A stretch of DNA of 64,000 nt from Pseudomonadota bacterium (GTDB lineage: Bacteria > Pseudomonadota > Alphaproteobacteria > Rhizobiales > Methylopilaceae), in assembly GCA_023388965.1 (NCBI GenBank), contig JAEWFF010000043.1, forward strand, positions 37,501-101,500. Reading direction: 5' to 3'. This document shows, piece after piece, positions 24,119 through 33,496 of this stretch (within the stretch, counting starts at the first letter, position 1; every line of letters begins with the position of its first letter). The notes below the pieces were generated by a model. That model did not search any database, had not been told where the DNA came from, and saw only the letters and a list, made by a program, of their open reading frames with translations. A program made the position numbers and the translations under genes.

Positions 24119-26377
24119 TTATGCGGGGCGGGCCTCCTCTCCTTCCTTAGATGGTTTGTCCTGTTTTGGTTTGATCTCGCGCAATCCGGGGGTCGAAAGC
24201 GCCTCGAACCGTTCACGCTTTAGTCGGACCTGGATCATGTGCGGGCAGCGGTGGTCGTCGTGGTACAGCTCCTGGCAATGCATACAGTAGATGCACTCGT
24301 TGACGTTGATGAAGCCCTCGGGATGGATCGACTGTACCGGGCATTCGTTTGCGCAACGCTGACAGGGCGACCCGCATTCCGGCCACCGCTTCAGCCATTC
24401 GAACATGCGGATGCGGCCGGGAATGGCGAGCGCGGCGCCGAGCGGGCACAGATAGCGGCAGAAGAACCGCTCGATGAACAGGCCCGCCACGAGAAGCGTC
24501 AGCGCATAGATGACGAACGGCCAGTCGCGCGCGAATTTCAGGATGATGGCCGTTTTGAACGGCTCGACCTCGGCCAGCATTTCGGCAAATGCGACCGAAT
24601 AGAGCGACAGGCCGAAAAGGCCGAGGAAGATGATGTATTTGATCGGCCACAGCCGCTCATGCAGCGCCCACGGCACCTTGATCTGCGGGATCTTGATCCA
24701 CTGCGCGAAATTGTTGAGCAGTTCCTGCAGCGCGCCGAACGGGCACAGCCAGCCGCAGAACGGGCCGCGGCCCCAGAACAGAAGCCCCGCCGCAACCGCC
24801 GTCCAGAGGATGAAGATGAGCGGAGCGGCGAGGAAGAATTCCCAGTTGAAGCCCGTGACGAGCGAATTCGTGAACGTAATGACATTCACGACCGAGAGCT
24901 GTGCATTCGCATACCAGCCCAGCCAGACGAGGGTGAATGCAAGGAATGCGCGCCTGACCCAGGTATAAATGACCGGCCGGCGCACCAGCGCGTCCTGGAA
25001 GAAGAAGATGCCCGTCAGTACCAGAAGCGCCAGCGCCGTAATGCCGATCGTGACGGGGCTCGCCTTCCAGATGCGTTGCCACAAGGGCTCGTCGTCAAAG
25101 CCCATGAGCGGGGGAGCGGCAGCGGCCGGCGCTTCGGCCGTCGGCGCCGCCTGTGCCGTCGGCGCGGGCGCGGGCGGCGGCGGTGCGGACAGATATTCGT
25201 CCGGCAATGTGTAGGTGAGTTCAAAGGGCAGAAACGCCTTGTCGCGCGCCGAGATATTGCGCTGTGCCAGAAGCTGCAATTCGAACGATGCGCCGGGCTC
25301 GAGCGTCAGGGTTTCGGGCACGGTGAAGAGCGCGATTTCGTGGAATTGCGGTGCGCCTTCGGCGGCAAGATCGCCCAGCCGCGTGTGATTGCGGTCGCGG
25401 AAGCGCGTGCTCTGGCCGTCCTGGATGAGTTCGATGCGGTCGAAAATGCCGCCCCGCACATAGCCGGAGCCCTTGAACGAATAGAGCCCGTTGCCGGCGA
25501 TCACGAGCGCCTGCTGGCCGGGCTTCAGGCGAGCGGCAAGGCGCTCATAGGCGGTTTCGCCGAGAAGGCTGCGCCCGATGGTCGGCACGCTGACGAGCGC
25601 GACGTAAAGATCGATGAATTCGTCGGCCGCATTGGCCGATTCCGGATGGGCGTTCGCATGGCCGGCGGCGGCAAAGGCCTCGGAAACCTCGCCGACCGAC
25701 AGCGAGAGGCGGCGGATCGAGCCGTCGCCCAGAAGGGTCGTCCAGTCCCGTATCTCCGATTTGGCCATATCCACCGAGCGCGCCACGGGGGCGGGGGCGG
25801 ATGTGACGGCTGTACCCGACAGCCGTCCCGACGCGATGAGCTTGACCGCCGACCGCACGATGCTGTCGCCCATGACGAGCACCGTCACGGTCGCGCCGCT
25901 GACGACATCGACCTGCGGCGCACGCTCTGCGCCGCTGGCGACAGCCGCCATCGATTTGCCGATGAGCGAGTTCACGGAGGCGATGACACGCGCTTCGGGT
26001 ATGCCGATCAGCACGATCGGCTCGTGGTGCTCGACCAGCTTGATGCCTTTCACGACACCTTCGCGGTCGATACCGACAATCGTGCGGATCGGCTTGCCGG
26101 AATAGCCGACGGAACTGACGAAGTCCGATGTCAGGTACGCATAGCCGAGAAGCTCGTCGCCCTTGCGGACGGGCACGATGGCCGGAGCGCCTTCGGCCGG
26201 ACCATAGCGATCGGCGCCTTCGATCAATTCCGCGGGCGGAATTTTGGCGAGAAAGCCTTCGACGCCTTCCGCTGATTGCGCTGGCGCAATGAAAAACAGA
26301 AAAAGCGAACAAAATATCGCGATCAATCGGGTGACGATACGTACCGTCATCACGGGAATAGCGTCGAGGTCAGTCAT
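24119..26377 (-). CDS. nosR: NosR, membrane flavoprotein/iron-sulfur electron donor for NosZ
   Basis: About 752 residues with start MTDLDAIPV; Mets at 26401 and 26350 are alternatives, none with a strong ribosome site. A signal/TM segment (RLIAIFCSLFLFFIAPAQSA) leads to a periplasmic FMN domain with VSGATVTVLVMGDS, whose Thr is the flavinylation site served by NosX. An Ala/Pro-rich linker and membrane helices follow, carrying CGWLCPFGA and CRYLCPLGA. The C-terminal part holds two [4Fe-4S] motifs (CQRCANECP, CIYCMHC). NosR passes quinol electrons toward NosZ and is needed for nos expression. First gene of the operon. Confidence 0.94.
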   Translation of the reverse strand: MTDLDAIPVMTVRIVTRLIAIFCSLFLFFIAPAQSAEGVEGFLAKIPPAELIEGADRYGPAEGAPAIVPVRKGDELLGYAYLTSDFVSSVGYSGKPIRTIVGIDREGVVKGIKLVEHHEPIVLIGIPEARVIASVNSLIGKSMAAVASGAERAPQVDVVSGATVTVLVMGDSIVRSAVKLIASGRLSGTAVTSAPAPVARSVDMAKSEIRDWTTLLGDGSIRRLSLSVGEVSEAFAAAGHANAHPESANAADEFIDLYVALVSVPTIGRSLLGETAYERLAARLKPGQQALVIAGNGLYSFKGSGYVRGGIFDRIELIQDGQSTRFRDRNHTRLGDLAAEGAPQFHEIALFTVPETLTLEPGASFELQLLAQRNISARDKAFLPFELTYTLPDEYLSAPPPPAPAPTAQAAPTAEAPAAAAPPLMGFDDEPLWQRIWKASPVTIGITALALLVLTGIFFFQDALVRRPVIYTWVRRAFLAFTLVWLGWYANAQLSVVNVITFTNSLVTGFNWEFFLAAPLIFILWTAVAAGLLFWGRGPFCGWLCPFGALQELLNNFAQWIKIPQIKVPWALHERLWPIKYIIFLGLFGLSLYSVAFAEMLAEVEPFKTAIILKFARDWPFVIYALTLLVAGLFIERFFCRYLCPLGAALAIPGRIRMFEWLKRWPECGSPCQRCANECPVQSIHPEGFINVNECIYCMHCQELYHDDHRCPHMIQVRLKRERFEALSTPGLREIKPKQDKPSKEGEEARPA

Positions 26378-26424
26378 TGTACGCGCCGCTTTCTGTTTCA
26401 TCCGCCTCAGACCTATAACGGCCT

Positions 26425-26438
26425 TTGCGATCTGGCAA
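26425..26438. promoter_or_regulatory. candidate FNR/NnrR-type site, TTGCG-N4-GGCAA
   Basis: A TTG-N8-CAA inverted repeat lies in the 130-base region between nosR and the divergent ferritin-like gene. CRP/FNR-family denitrification regulators bind such sites, and rhizobial NnrR-like boxes often have TTGCG/CGCAA halves. The centre lies about 55 bases before the chosen nosR start, a plausible activating position. Binding is inferred. Confidence 0.45.
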
Positions 26439-26507
26439 ACAGCACAGGGCAAGCTATACTGAGATTATGTCCCGGCAAGGGGACGGGTTGCGCAACGAGG
26501 CAAGCTC

Positions 26508-27389
26508 ATGACCGGCCTGAAAAAGGAACCTCCGGAATCGGTGCGCTCACTCGAGGAATTGTTCGCCATCGCGGCCGCGATGGAGGACGAGGCCGCCACA
26601 CGCTATGCGGAGCTTGCGGTTACGCTGCGCAGCGATGCCAATCCCGAACTGGCGGATGTGTTCGAGCGCCTGTCGCGCGACGAACGCGGGCATCTCGACA
26701 GCGTTGTCGATTGGTCCGTACGCAAAAGCGGCATGGCGCCCGATCCCGCCCGCATCCGCTGGAGCATTCCCGAAACCTTCGACGACGAGAATATCGGCGT
26801 CACCGATCCCAAGCTTCTGAGTGCATACCGCGCGCTGGCGATGGCGGTGCGCAACGAGGAGCGCGCCTTTACATTCTGGACCTATGTCGCCGCCCATGCG
26901 CCCGCCAGCGAGATCGCCCAGGCCGCCGAGGCTCTGGCGCGCGAGGAGCTGGAGCATGTCGCGACATTGCGGCGCGAGCGTCGGCGGGCCTACAGGCTGC
27001 CCTCCGCCGCAAGGGCGGCCAGGGCCGGGCAGTCCCTTCGCGATAGCGCCGAACTGGAACGCATTCTCGCATCCCTGATCGAGGCGCGCGCGGAGGAGGC
27101 CGGTGCGGACGATGCGCGGCGCCTGCGCGAGCTTGCCGCAATCAGCACCGCCAATGCCGCCATCGCGATCCGTCCGCCGGCCGGCAGCGTCGCGGCGGCA
27201 CAGACCGAGGCCGTGCTGGGCGATCCGGTCGCGCTCGCGGAATTGCTGGTCGATCTTTATCTCGAAGCCGCCGACCGCGAGGGCGAGGAAGAGGAGAAGA
27301 TCGCCGACCTGCACAGGCTCGCATCCGGCGCCATCCACCGCCTGTCATGGCTGCGTGCGGACTTGCCGGAAGTCGCGGCGAACGCCTAG
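26508..27389 (+). CDS. ferritin-like/rubrerythrin-type di-iron protein
   Basis: A 293-residue, largely helical protein. Residues 15-150 carry two Glu pairs typical of a ferritin-like di-iron site: MEDEAATRYAEL with DERGH, then NEERAFTFW with EELEH. No rubredoxin Cys motif is present. The second half (about residues 180-293) is acidic, rich in helices, and of unknown function. It is transcribed away from nosR from a shared 130-base region, so it may be co-expressed under low oxygen. A peroxide-scavenging or iron-handling role is inference. Confidence 0.65.
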   Translation: MTGLKKEPPESVRSLEELFAIAAAMEDEAATRYAELAVTLRSDANPELADVFERLSRDERGHLDSVVDWSVRKSGMAPDPARIRWSIPETFDDENIGVTDPKLLSAYRALAMAVRNEERAFTFWTYVAAHAPASEIAQAAEALAREELEHVATLRRERRRAYRLPSAARAARAGQSLRDSAELERILASLIEARAEEAGADDARRLRELAAISTANAAIAIRPPAGSVAAAQTEAVLGDPVALAELLVDLYLEAADREGEEEEKIADLHRLASGAIHRLSWLRADLPEVAANA

Positions 27390-27432
27390 CGGATGAAAGG
27401 GGCGGCGGGCCGCTCGGGGGCGTGCTTCGCCG

Positions 27433-27618
27433 TCAGCTGAATTGCGCGATCAGGAATGCCGACCATGCGAGCTGGGCCGCGCAGCAGGTGATGCTGAGCA
27501 TGTTTGCCAGCCAGTCCGGCGTCGTCCAGAGCGGGCGATTGTCGTTGGCGACATAGCGCGACAGGTAGTCGTCCACCGGGGGCAGATAACCAAGATTGCA
27601 CGCTTGACGGCAGGCCAT
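27433..27618 (-). CDS. small hypothetical membrane protein, 61 residues
   Basis: An unrecognised small protein. The ATG follows GGAGGTGG at good spacing, which supports a real gene. The N-terminal third contains two Cys (MACRQACNLGY), the middle is polar (YLSRYVANDNRP) and the last 25 residues form a likely membrane helix containing a CC pair. It lies between the ferritin-like gene and prfC. Confidence 0.55.
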   Translation of the reverse strand: MACRQACNLGYLPPVDDYLSRYVANDNRPLWTTPDWLANMLSITCCAAQLAWSAFLIAQFS

Positions 27619-27727
27619 GGACCACCTCCAACGCAGCGCAGATTAGCGCAGGATGCGGCGCTCGCCAACGGCGGGAATGGGCCTTTCCAGAAATTACGGT
27701 TTCCCCGGCGCTGGAAAGCGCGTGGCC

Positions 27728-29314
27728 TCAGCCCCGCTCGCGGGTATCGGCGAAGGCGAGGCCCGGCCAGTCCTGCCGCACCTGATCGAGCGTCCAGGCA
27801 TTGCGCGCGAGAAAGACGAGCGCGCCGTCGCGGTCCTCGGCGACCGATGAACGGTTCAGATCGAGGAATTTGTCGATCTGCGATCTGTCCGTGCTCGTGA
27901 TCCAGCGTGCGGTGACGTAAGGCGCCGGTTCGTAGCGGATCGGCACGCCATATTCCTTGTCCATACGGGACGCCAGGACGTCGAGCTGGAGCGGGCCGAC
28001 CACGCCGACGATTGCATGTACACCGACCATCGGTCGGAACACCTGAGTCACGCCTTCTTCCGCCATGTCCTGCAGCGCGCGGCCGAGCTGCTTGGCCTTC
28101 ATCGGATCGTCGAGATGCACGCGACGCAGGATTTCCGGCGCAAAATTCGGAATGCCTTCGAAGCGGATGGCCTCGCCTTCGGTCAGCGTGTCGCCGACGC
28201 GCAATATGCCGTGGTTCGGAATGCCGATGATGTCGCCGGGCAGGGCCTCGTCGGCGGTCTCGCGTTCCTGTGCGAAGAACAGGATGGGCGCGGAGATCGT
28301 GACCATGCGGTTCTCGCGCACATGAAACATCTTCATGCCGCGGCGGAAGCGGCCCGAGCACAGGCGCACGAAGGCCACGCGATCGCGGTGGTTCGGGTCC
28401 ATATTGGCCTGGACCTTGAACACGAAGCCCGTGACCGGCTTTTCATCCGCCGTCACCTCGCGGGTGGTGGCCGGGCGGGCGGCGGGCGGCGGGGCGAAAT
28501 CGGCAAGCGCCTGAAGCAATTCCGCGACGCCGAATTCCTTCAGCGCCGAGCCGAAATAGACCGGCGACAAATGGCCCTCGCGGAAGGCCGTCAGGTCGAA
28601 TTGCGGCAGCGCGCCGGCCGCAAGCTCCAGCCCTTCGAGCGCGGGGCCGAGTATGTGCGGCTCCACGCCCAGCTGTTCGAGTTCGGCGGGATCGGAGAAC
28701 GTGACGGTCTTCGCGGCATGGCCACCGCGCTCGTTCGGCATGATCGCGCGCTTGCCGGCGATATCGACGATGGCGCGGAAATCGGGGCCGAGGCCGATGG
28801 GCCAGGTCATCGGCGCGAGATCGAGTGCAAGTCCGGACGAGATGTCATCGAGCAGCGTCAGCGGATCCACGCCCTCGCGGTCCACCTTGTTGATGAAGGT
28901 GACGATGGGAATGTCGCGCAGGCGGCAGACCTCGAACAGTTTGCGGGTCTGGGTCTCAATGCCGCGCGCGGCGTCGATGACCATGACGGCGGCATCGACG
29001 GCGGTCAAAGTCCTGTACGTATCTTCCGAGAAATCCGAGTGGCCGGGCGTGTCGAGAAGGTTGAACGTGATGCCGTCCTTCTCGAATGTCATGACGGACG
29101 AGGTGACGGAGATGCCGCGCTTCTGCTCGATCTCCATCCAGTCCGAGCGCGCGCGCCGCCGCTCGCCGCGCGCCTTGACGTCGCCGGCGGCGCGGATCGC
29201 CCCGCCCGCCAGCAGCAGCCGCTCGGTCAGCGTGGTCTTGCCGGCGTCCGGGTGGGAGATGATCGCGAATGTGCGCCGCGAAGTATGCGGCGCGATGGAA
29301 TGCGCTGCGGTCAT
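27728..29314 (-). CDS. prfC: peptide chain release factor 3
   Basis: A 528-residue translational GTPase that recycles RF1/RF2. G motifs are SHPDAGKTT (residues about 20-28), DTPGHSDFSEDTYRT and NKVDREG; the RF3 family segment EIEQKRGISVTSSVM is present. Length is normal. The gene stands alone on this strand, with no operon partner evident. Confidence 0.96.
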   Translation of the reverse strand: MTAAHSIAPHTSRRTFAIISHPDAGKTTLTERLLLAGGAIRAAGDVKARGERRRARSDWMEIEQKRGISVTSSVMTFEKDGITFNLLDTPGHSDFSEDTYRTLTAVDAAVMVIDAARGIETQTRKLFEVCRLRDIPIVTFINKVDREGVDPLTLLDDISSGLALDLAPMTWPIGLGPDFRAIVDIAGKRAIMPNERGGHAAKTVTFSDPAELEQLGVEPHILGPALEGLELAAGALPQFDLTAFREGHLSPVYFGSALKEFGVAELLQALADFAPPPAARPATTREVTADEKPVTGFVFKVQANMDPNHRDRVAFVRLCSGRFRRGMKMFHVRENRMVTISAPILFFAQERETADEALPGDIIGIPNHGILRVGDTLTEGEAIRFEGIPNFAPEILRRVHLDDPMKAKQLGRALQDMAEEGVTQVFRPMVGVHAIVGVVGPLQLDVLASRMDKEYGVPIRYEPAPYVTARWITSTDRSQIDKFLDLNRSSVAEDRDGALVFLARNAWTLDQVRQDWPGLAFADTRERG

Positions 29315-29374
29315 GGGCCGCCCGGTGTCTTTCTGAATGGCTGGAATGGGTGCTTCAGGTAGCAGTCCCGACGG

Positions 29375-30169
29375 TCAGCGGCAATATGTCGAATAGCGGC
29401 CTCTGGACCGGCGTTGGGCAAGGTCGAGATGGAGATGCCCGTCATGCGCCGCAACCCCCGGGCCGAGGACGGTCGTGAACGGCCCGCAGGCTGCGGCGCG
29501 TATCTCCTTGAGAAAGTCCAGTTCGGCCTCGCTTGTGCTCTCGCCGACTGTGACCACGCGGCCATCGGCGCTCTCGAAGCCGCCGATGTCGAGGGCGTTG
29601 GCGCGCCCGTGCTCGGAAAGCTTGGCCCCGGCCACCCGGTTGCGGCCCCGGCATTCATAGCCGCCGGTCTGGCGAAAGCGGACAATGGGCTCGCCTAGAT
29701 GCTTGCCTGCGGCCGGCTGCACGGACGTCGTGAGCCAGACGAGCGCCTGCCGCGCGATGGCGCATGTCACCGTCACCGGAGTTTCGAACGTCACCGGCGG
29801 GCCGTCCTTGGGTTTGAGGGCCGAGAGGCTGATTGGGGTCAGCGCGCCGCACTGATTCTCGGCAATGCGGTCGAGGCGCTCGAATTCCACCTCGCCCGAG
29901 GTTTCGAGTTCGTCACAGACCGGATCGGGCGGGGGATCGGGTGGGATCTCGGCCTCGGCCAGTCCGGGAGGGGGCGGCGTCGGCCCTCCATCGGGTTCCG
30001 GTTTGAGATCGCCGGGACGCGGCAGGGGCAGCGGTGTTTCCGTGGCCGTGCGCGCGGGCGGTTCTTCAGGCATGGCGCCGAGACCAGGTGGGCGTGGCTG
30101 CGGCAGGGGGACGGCGAGCGCCGTCACCGGCAACAGGCAGCACAGGAAGGATGCGGTGCCGAGCTTCAA
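29375..30169 (-). CDS. extensin-like C-terminal domain protein, exported
   Basis: A 264-residue protein with a Sec signal (cleavage near ALAVP), a proline-rich segment up to about residue 85, and an extensin-like C-terminal domain. That domain has VTFETPVTVTCAIARQAL, GGYECRGRNR, LSEHGRANALDIGGF and DGHLHLDLA. The spaced His/Asp residues resemble D-Ala-D-Ala peptidase-like metal sites, so a peptidoglycan role is possible but unproven. Its start overlaps the upstream coiled-coil gene by four bases. Confidence 0.8.
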   Translation of the reverse strand: MKLGTASFLCCLLPVTALAVPLPQPRPPGLGAMPEEPPARTATETPLPLPRPGDLKPEPDGGPTPPPPGLAEAEIPPDPPPDPVCDELETSGEVEFERLDRIAENQCGALTPISLSALKPKDGPPVTFETPVTVTCAIARQALVWLTTSVQPAAGKHLGEPIVRFRQTGGYECRGRNRVAGAKLSEHGRANALDIGGFESADGRVVTVGESTSEAELDFLKEIRAAACGPFTTVLGPGVAAHDGHLHLDLAQRRSRGRYSTYCR

Positions 30170-31020
30170 CGCGTCGGCGCGGACGGGACCGGCATTCCGA
30201 GCGGATCGGTTTCGCGGCTGGCGCGCGCGGCCGATTGCAGGACGCCGCCGCTTCCGGGACGCGGCCCGGCGGCGACGCGTGCGATATCGCCGGCCAGCCG
30301 TTCGATCTGCTGGCGCAGGATCTGGACCTCCTCGGCGTTCGCGCTGACGAACATGTCGCCGTCTTCCTTCTCGGCGCGGGTTTCCGCGAGTTCGGCCTCA
30401 AGCTTGCCGAGGCGCGTGCGCAGCGTGCCGAGTTCGGCGTTTGCGGCGTCGAGTTCTTTCTTCAGCGCATCGGCCGCGAGCTTGGCCTGCGAGGCCTGTC
30501 CGACAGCGGCGGCGACTTCCGCACGGCGGTCGTCGGCGAGCTTGATGAGTTCGGCCCGCTCGTCGATGTGCTTTTTCTGCATGCGCTCATGGCTCGTCAG
30601 GCTGCCCTCGGCGCGGGCGAGCTTGGAGCGCAGGCCGGAGATTTCGGACTGGAGGGCGTCGTTTTCCTTGCGCCCGGCGGCCATGCGGGCCTCGGCCTCG
30701 GCCGATTTGGTGCGGGCATCCTCGACCGTTTCGCGCATGGACAGGATGGTGGCATCGCGCCGCCCGACATCGGCCATGCTCTGCGCCATGCGCGAGCGCA
30801 TGATATTGGCCTGACGTTCGAGGCGCCGGTGCTCCACGGCGACTTCGGCGCGCAGCAGATCGCGCGAGGCGACGATCTCGTCACGCGACAGCGGAAGGCG
30901 CCGCATGATGCGGTGCGTGGTGAGGCGCACGGCGCGATTCCACAGCGCGCGTCCCATGAACAAGGCAACAAGGCTCGCCGTAAGAAAGCCGAGCGCGGCG
31001 TAAAGAAGCGGCTCGACCAT
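30166..31020 (-). CDS. membrane-anchored coiled-coil protein, unknown function
   Basis: A 284-residue protein with one N-terminal membrane helix (LLYAALGFLTASLVALFMGRALW). A long Glu/Ala/Lys/Arg-rich coiled coil follows, about residues 50-240. The C-terminus is low complexity. No catalytic motif seen. Translational overlap with the extensin-like gene suggests a shared envelope function. Confidence 0.7.
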   Translation of the reverse strand: MVEPLLYAALGFLTASLVALFMGRALWNRAVRLTTHRIMRRLPLSRDEIVASRDLLRAEVAVEHRRLERQANIMRSRMAQSMADVGRRDATILSMRETVEDARTKSAEAEARMAAGRKENDALQSEISGLRSKLARAEGSLTSHERMQKKHIDERAELIKLADDRRAEVAAAVGQASQAKLAADALKKELDAANAELGTLRTRLGKLEAELAETRAEKEDGDMFVSANAEEVQILRQQIERLAGDIARVAAGPRPGSGGVLQSAARASRETDPLGMPVPSAPTR

Positions 31021-31116
31021 GCGTCAGCCTATACTCCGCCAATCGGTAAGCGCCCTACATGCCACGCGGCGAAGGGAAGCGCCAGAGGGGACGTTTGCCC
31101 GAACCGGGAGCCTTCC

Positions 31117-31701
31117 TCAGAAAGGATTCCAGGTCGCGCTCGGGGTGAATTTGAGATAGCCGACATTGACGCCGAAGCGCGCGCCGACACCGGACTGGAT
31201 CGGCACGAGCACGATATTGTCGATCGACAAGGCCGTCATGCCGAATCCGCCGATGACATAGGCCGAGCCGTTGACGCCGGGAAAGCGGCGGATGATCGAA
31301 TCGGGGCCAGGCAGGTTGTAGACGAGGATCATGGTCCGCGCGCCCTCGCCGCCGAGATCGAAGCCGATGGACGGGCCCTGCCAGTAGACGCGGCGCTCGC
31401 TGCCGTTCTTCATGTAGAGCTTGCCTTCGCCGTAGCGCAGCCCGACGCCGATGGCCCCCGATCCCTCCTGGCCGAGAATATAGCCGTTGGGCTGGCCCCA
31501 TTTGCTGCCGGCATATTCGACGAGGCTGGCGAGTTCGCGGCTGACGACACCGAAGAATTTGTGCCCGCGTCCGACGATCTCGTCGGTCGAATAGGTGCCG
31601 GTCCGGTCCGATCCGCTCTGGTACTGGGCGGCGGCGGGAAGCGAGGCCGCGACCAGAAGAAGGGCGGCGAAAGCCGTGCGGAGAGGGGATAAAAAGATCA
31701 T
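31117..31701 (-). CDS. DUF1134 protein, EipA-like envelope integrity protein
   Basis: A 194-residue protein with a Sec signal (cleavage near AAAQY) followed by the small beta-rich DUF1134 domain: GHKFFGVVSRELASLVEYA, GPSIGFDLGGEGARTM, YNLPG. In Brucella the DUF1134 protein EipA supports cell-envelope integrity. A similar role is inferred from family only. It stands between the coiled-coil gene and cysQ on the same strand. Confidence 0.85.
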   Translation of the reverse strand: MIFLSPLRTAFAALLLVAASLPAAAQYQSGSDRTGTYSTDEIVGRGHKFFGVVSRELASLVEYAGSKWGQPNGYILGQEGSGAIGVGLRYGEGKLYMKNGSERRVYWQGPSIGFDLGGEGARTMILVYNLPGPDSIIRRFPGVNGSAYVIGGFGMTALSIDNIVLVPIQSGVGARFGVNVGYLKFTPSATWNPF

Positions 31702-31795
31702 GCGGTCGCTCCGGTGGGGGATGCAGTCAGCCGACGGGCCGTCGAATCTTGCACCTATCTTGCGCGAAATCGTGTCGTGGCGAAGGCATTTCCGT

Positions 31796-32599
31796 TCAGG
31801 CCGGGGGCCGTCCCCAGGCGATGAAGGGGCCGTTCACATAGGCCGCGCCGGTTTTTCCATAGGCGAGGGGCTGCCCTTCGGGGGTCAGGACCGCGCCTCC
31901 GGCGGCAGCGAGCAGGGCCTCGCCGGCGGCGGTGTCCCATTCCATCGTGCCGACGAAGCGCGCATAGATATCGGCGCTGCCTTCGGCCACGAGGGCGAAT
32001 TTATAGGCCGAGCCGAGGCGCTGGCGCTCCTGCGCGCCCAGATTATCGAGAAAACATTCCGTGGCCTCGTCATTATGGCCGCGGCTCGTGAGGGCCACGG
32101 GCGAGCTGACCGCCAAACGGGTGTGGATGGGCTCGAATCCGTCCGGATGGGGCAGGGCGCCCTTTTTATGCGTTGCGCGGAAGGCGCCATGGCCCGGCGC
32201 GCCCCAATAGGTCTTGCCGAGCGCCGGGGCGTGCAGCACGCCGAGAACCGGCCGCCCGTCCGCGATCAGGCCGATATTGACCGTATATTCGGGCCGCCCG
32301 GCGATGAATTCCCGTGTGCCGTCCAGCGGGTCGATGGTGACGAAATCCGTGCCGACGGGCGGCACGGCGCCCCGCGCGGCGCTCTCTTCGGCGAGAATCG
32401 GAACGCCCGGCAGAATCCGGCCGAGCGCTTCGAGGATCATGTCTTCGGCCTGCACATCGGCGGCGGTGACGGGCGAGGCGTCGGCCTTGGTGCGAAGATC
32501 GATCTCGCCATCGGCCAGTTCCAGAATCAGGCGGCCGGCCTGTGCCGCGAGATTCGTCAGTTCCGGCGCGAGGGAGAGGAAGTCTGATCGGGACGGCAT
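31796..32599 (-). CDS. cysQ: 3'(2'),5'-bisphosphate nucleotidase CysQ
   Basis: A 267-residue inositol-phosphatase-fold enzyme that hydrolyses 3'-phosphoadenosine 5'-phosphate. Metal-site motifs are ILAEESA, DPLDGTREF (residues about 89-97) and WDTAAGEALLAAAGG near residue 220. Length matches the family. It diverges from chpT with 111 bases between starts. Confidence 0.92.
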   Translation of the reverse strand: MPSRSDFLSLAPELTNLAAQAGRLILELADGEIDLRTKADASPVTAADVQAEDMILEALGRILPGVPILAEESAARGAVPPVGTDFVTIDPLDGTREFIAGRPEYTVNIGLIADGRPVLGVLHAPALGKTYWGAPGHGAFRATHKKGALPHPDGFEPIHTRLAVSSPVALTSRGHNDEATECFLDNLGAQERQRLGSAYKFALVAEGSADIYARFVGTMEWDTAAGEALLAAAGGAVLTPEGQPLAYGKTGAAYVNGPFIAWGRPPA

Positions 32600-32710
32600 C
32601 TTGCTCTCTATATCCCCTTGTCCGGCGCGCTGGGGCCTTGGTGCGAATCTCGCGCGCGGTGTATCACGCGCGGGGCCGTTCGCGCCAAGCTGGCCGGCAG
32701 GGGAGGCATC

Positions 32711-33352
32711 ATGTCAGTGGTGGAATTGGATGGTCTCGATCTCACGGCGCTCGTCGCGAGCCGCCTGTGCCATGACGTCATCAGCCCGGTCGGCGCCATC
32801 GTCAACGGGCTGGAAGTCCTTGAGGAAGAGAAAGACCCCGCAATGCGGGAGATCGCACTCGAACTCGTAAAGAAAAGCGCGACGCAGGCCTCGGCGCGGC
32901 TTCAGTTCGCCCGGCTGGCCTTCGGCGCGGCCGGATCGGCGGGCGCGCAGATCGATACGGGCGATGCCGAACAGGTCGCCCGCTCGGTCGTCAGCGACAG
33001 CAAGGCCGAGCTTTCGTGGACGGGGCCGCGGCTTCTGCTTCCGAAAAACAAGGTGAAGCTCCTGCTCAATCTGATCGTGGTTGCCCTCGGCACGATTCCG
33101 CGCGGTGGCAAGATCGATGTGAAGATCGAAGGCGACGAGCCGGACACGCGCTTCGAGATCGTGACGTCGGGACAGATGGTGCGCGTGCCGAACGGCGTGG
33201 TGGAGCTTCTGGCCGGCAATCCTGAAAACGGGCATGTCGATGCCCATGTTATCCAGCCCTTCTATACCGGCCTTGTCGGCCGCGCGGCCGGCATGTCCAT
33301 ATCGATCGATCTCGAAAACGATACGGTCTTTCTGCGCGCCCGTACGGCTTAA
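32711..33352 (+). CDS. chpT: histidine phosphotransferase ChpT
   Basis: A 213-residue protein; ATG 32711 is preceded by GGGAGG. The phosphorylatable His lies in LVASRLCHDVISPVGAIVNGLE (about His22). A degenerate ATPase-like C-terminal domain follows. In Caulobacter ChpT carries phosphate from CckA to CtrA and CpdR. Its place beside the chemotaxis operon and about 8.5 kb from ctrA puts the relay and its target in the same island. Confidence 0.88.
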   Translation: MSVVELDGLDLTALVASRLCHDVISPVGAIVNGLEVLEEEKDPAMREIALELVKKSATQASARLQFARLAFGAAGSAGAQIDTGDAEQVARSVVSDSKAELSWTGPRLLLPKNKVKLLLNLIVVALGTIPRGGKIDVKIEGDEPDTRFEIVTSGQMVRVPNGVVELLAGNPENGHVDAHVIQPFYTGLVGRAAGMSISIDLENDTVFLRARTA

Positions 33353-33363
33353 CCGTCCGTTTA
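33349..33363. promoter_or_regulatory. near-consensus CtrA box upstream of cheA
   Basis: TTAA-N7-TTTA, seven of eight matches to TTAA-N7-TTAA, overlaps the chpT stop and lies about 135 bases before the cheA start. CtrA control of the chemotaxis operon is a reasonable inference, given ctrA nearby. Confidence 0.4.
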
Positions 33364-33496
33364 CCATAAGAAGAGGTTACGCTGTTCCGGCGTGCGGCGA
33401 CCCCAGTTGGCCCTCGGCTTCAACCGGGCAGTAACCGATTCACTTTACCAATTCCGCTGACGCTTGGACGCATGGGGCTGGCGTCGGGGGATTGGT

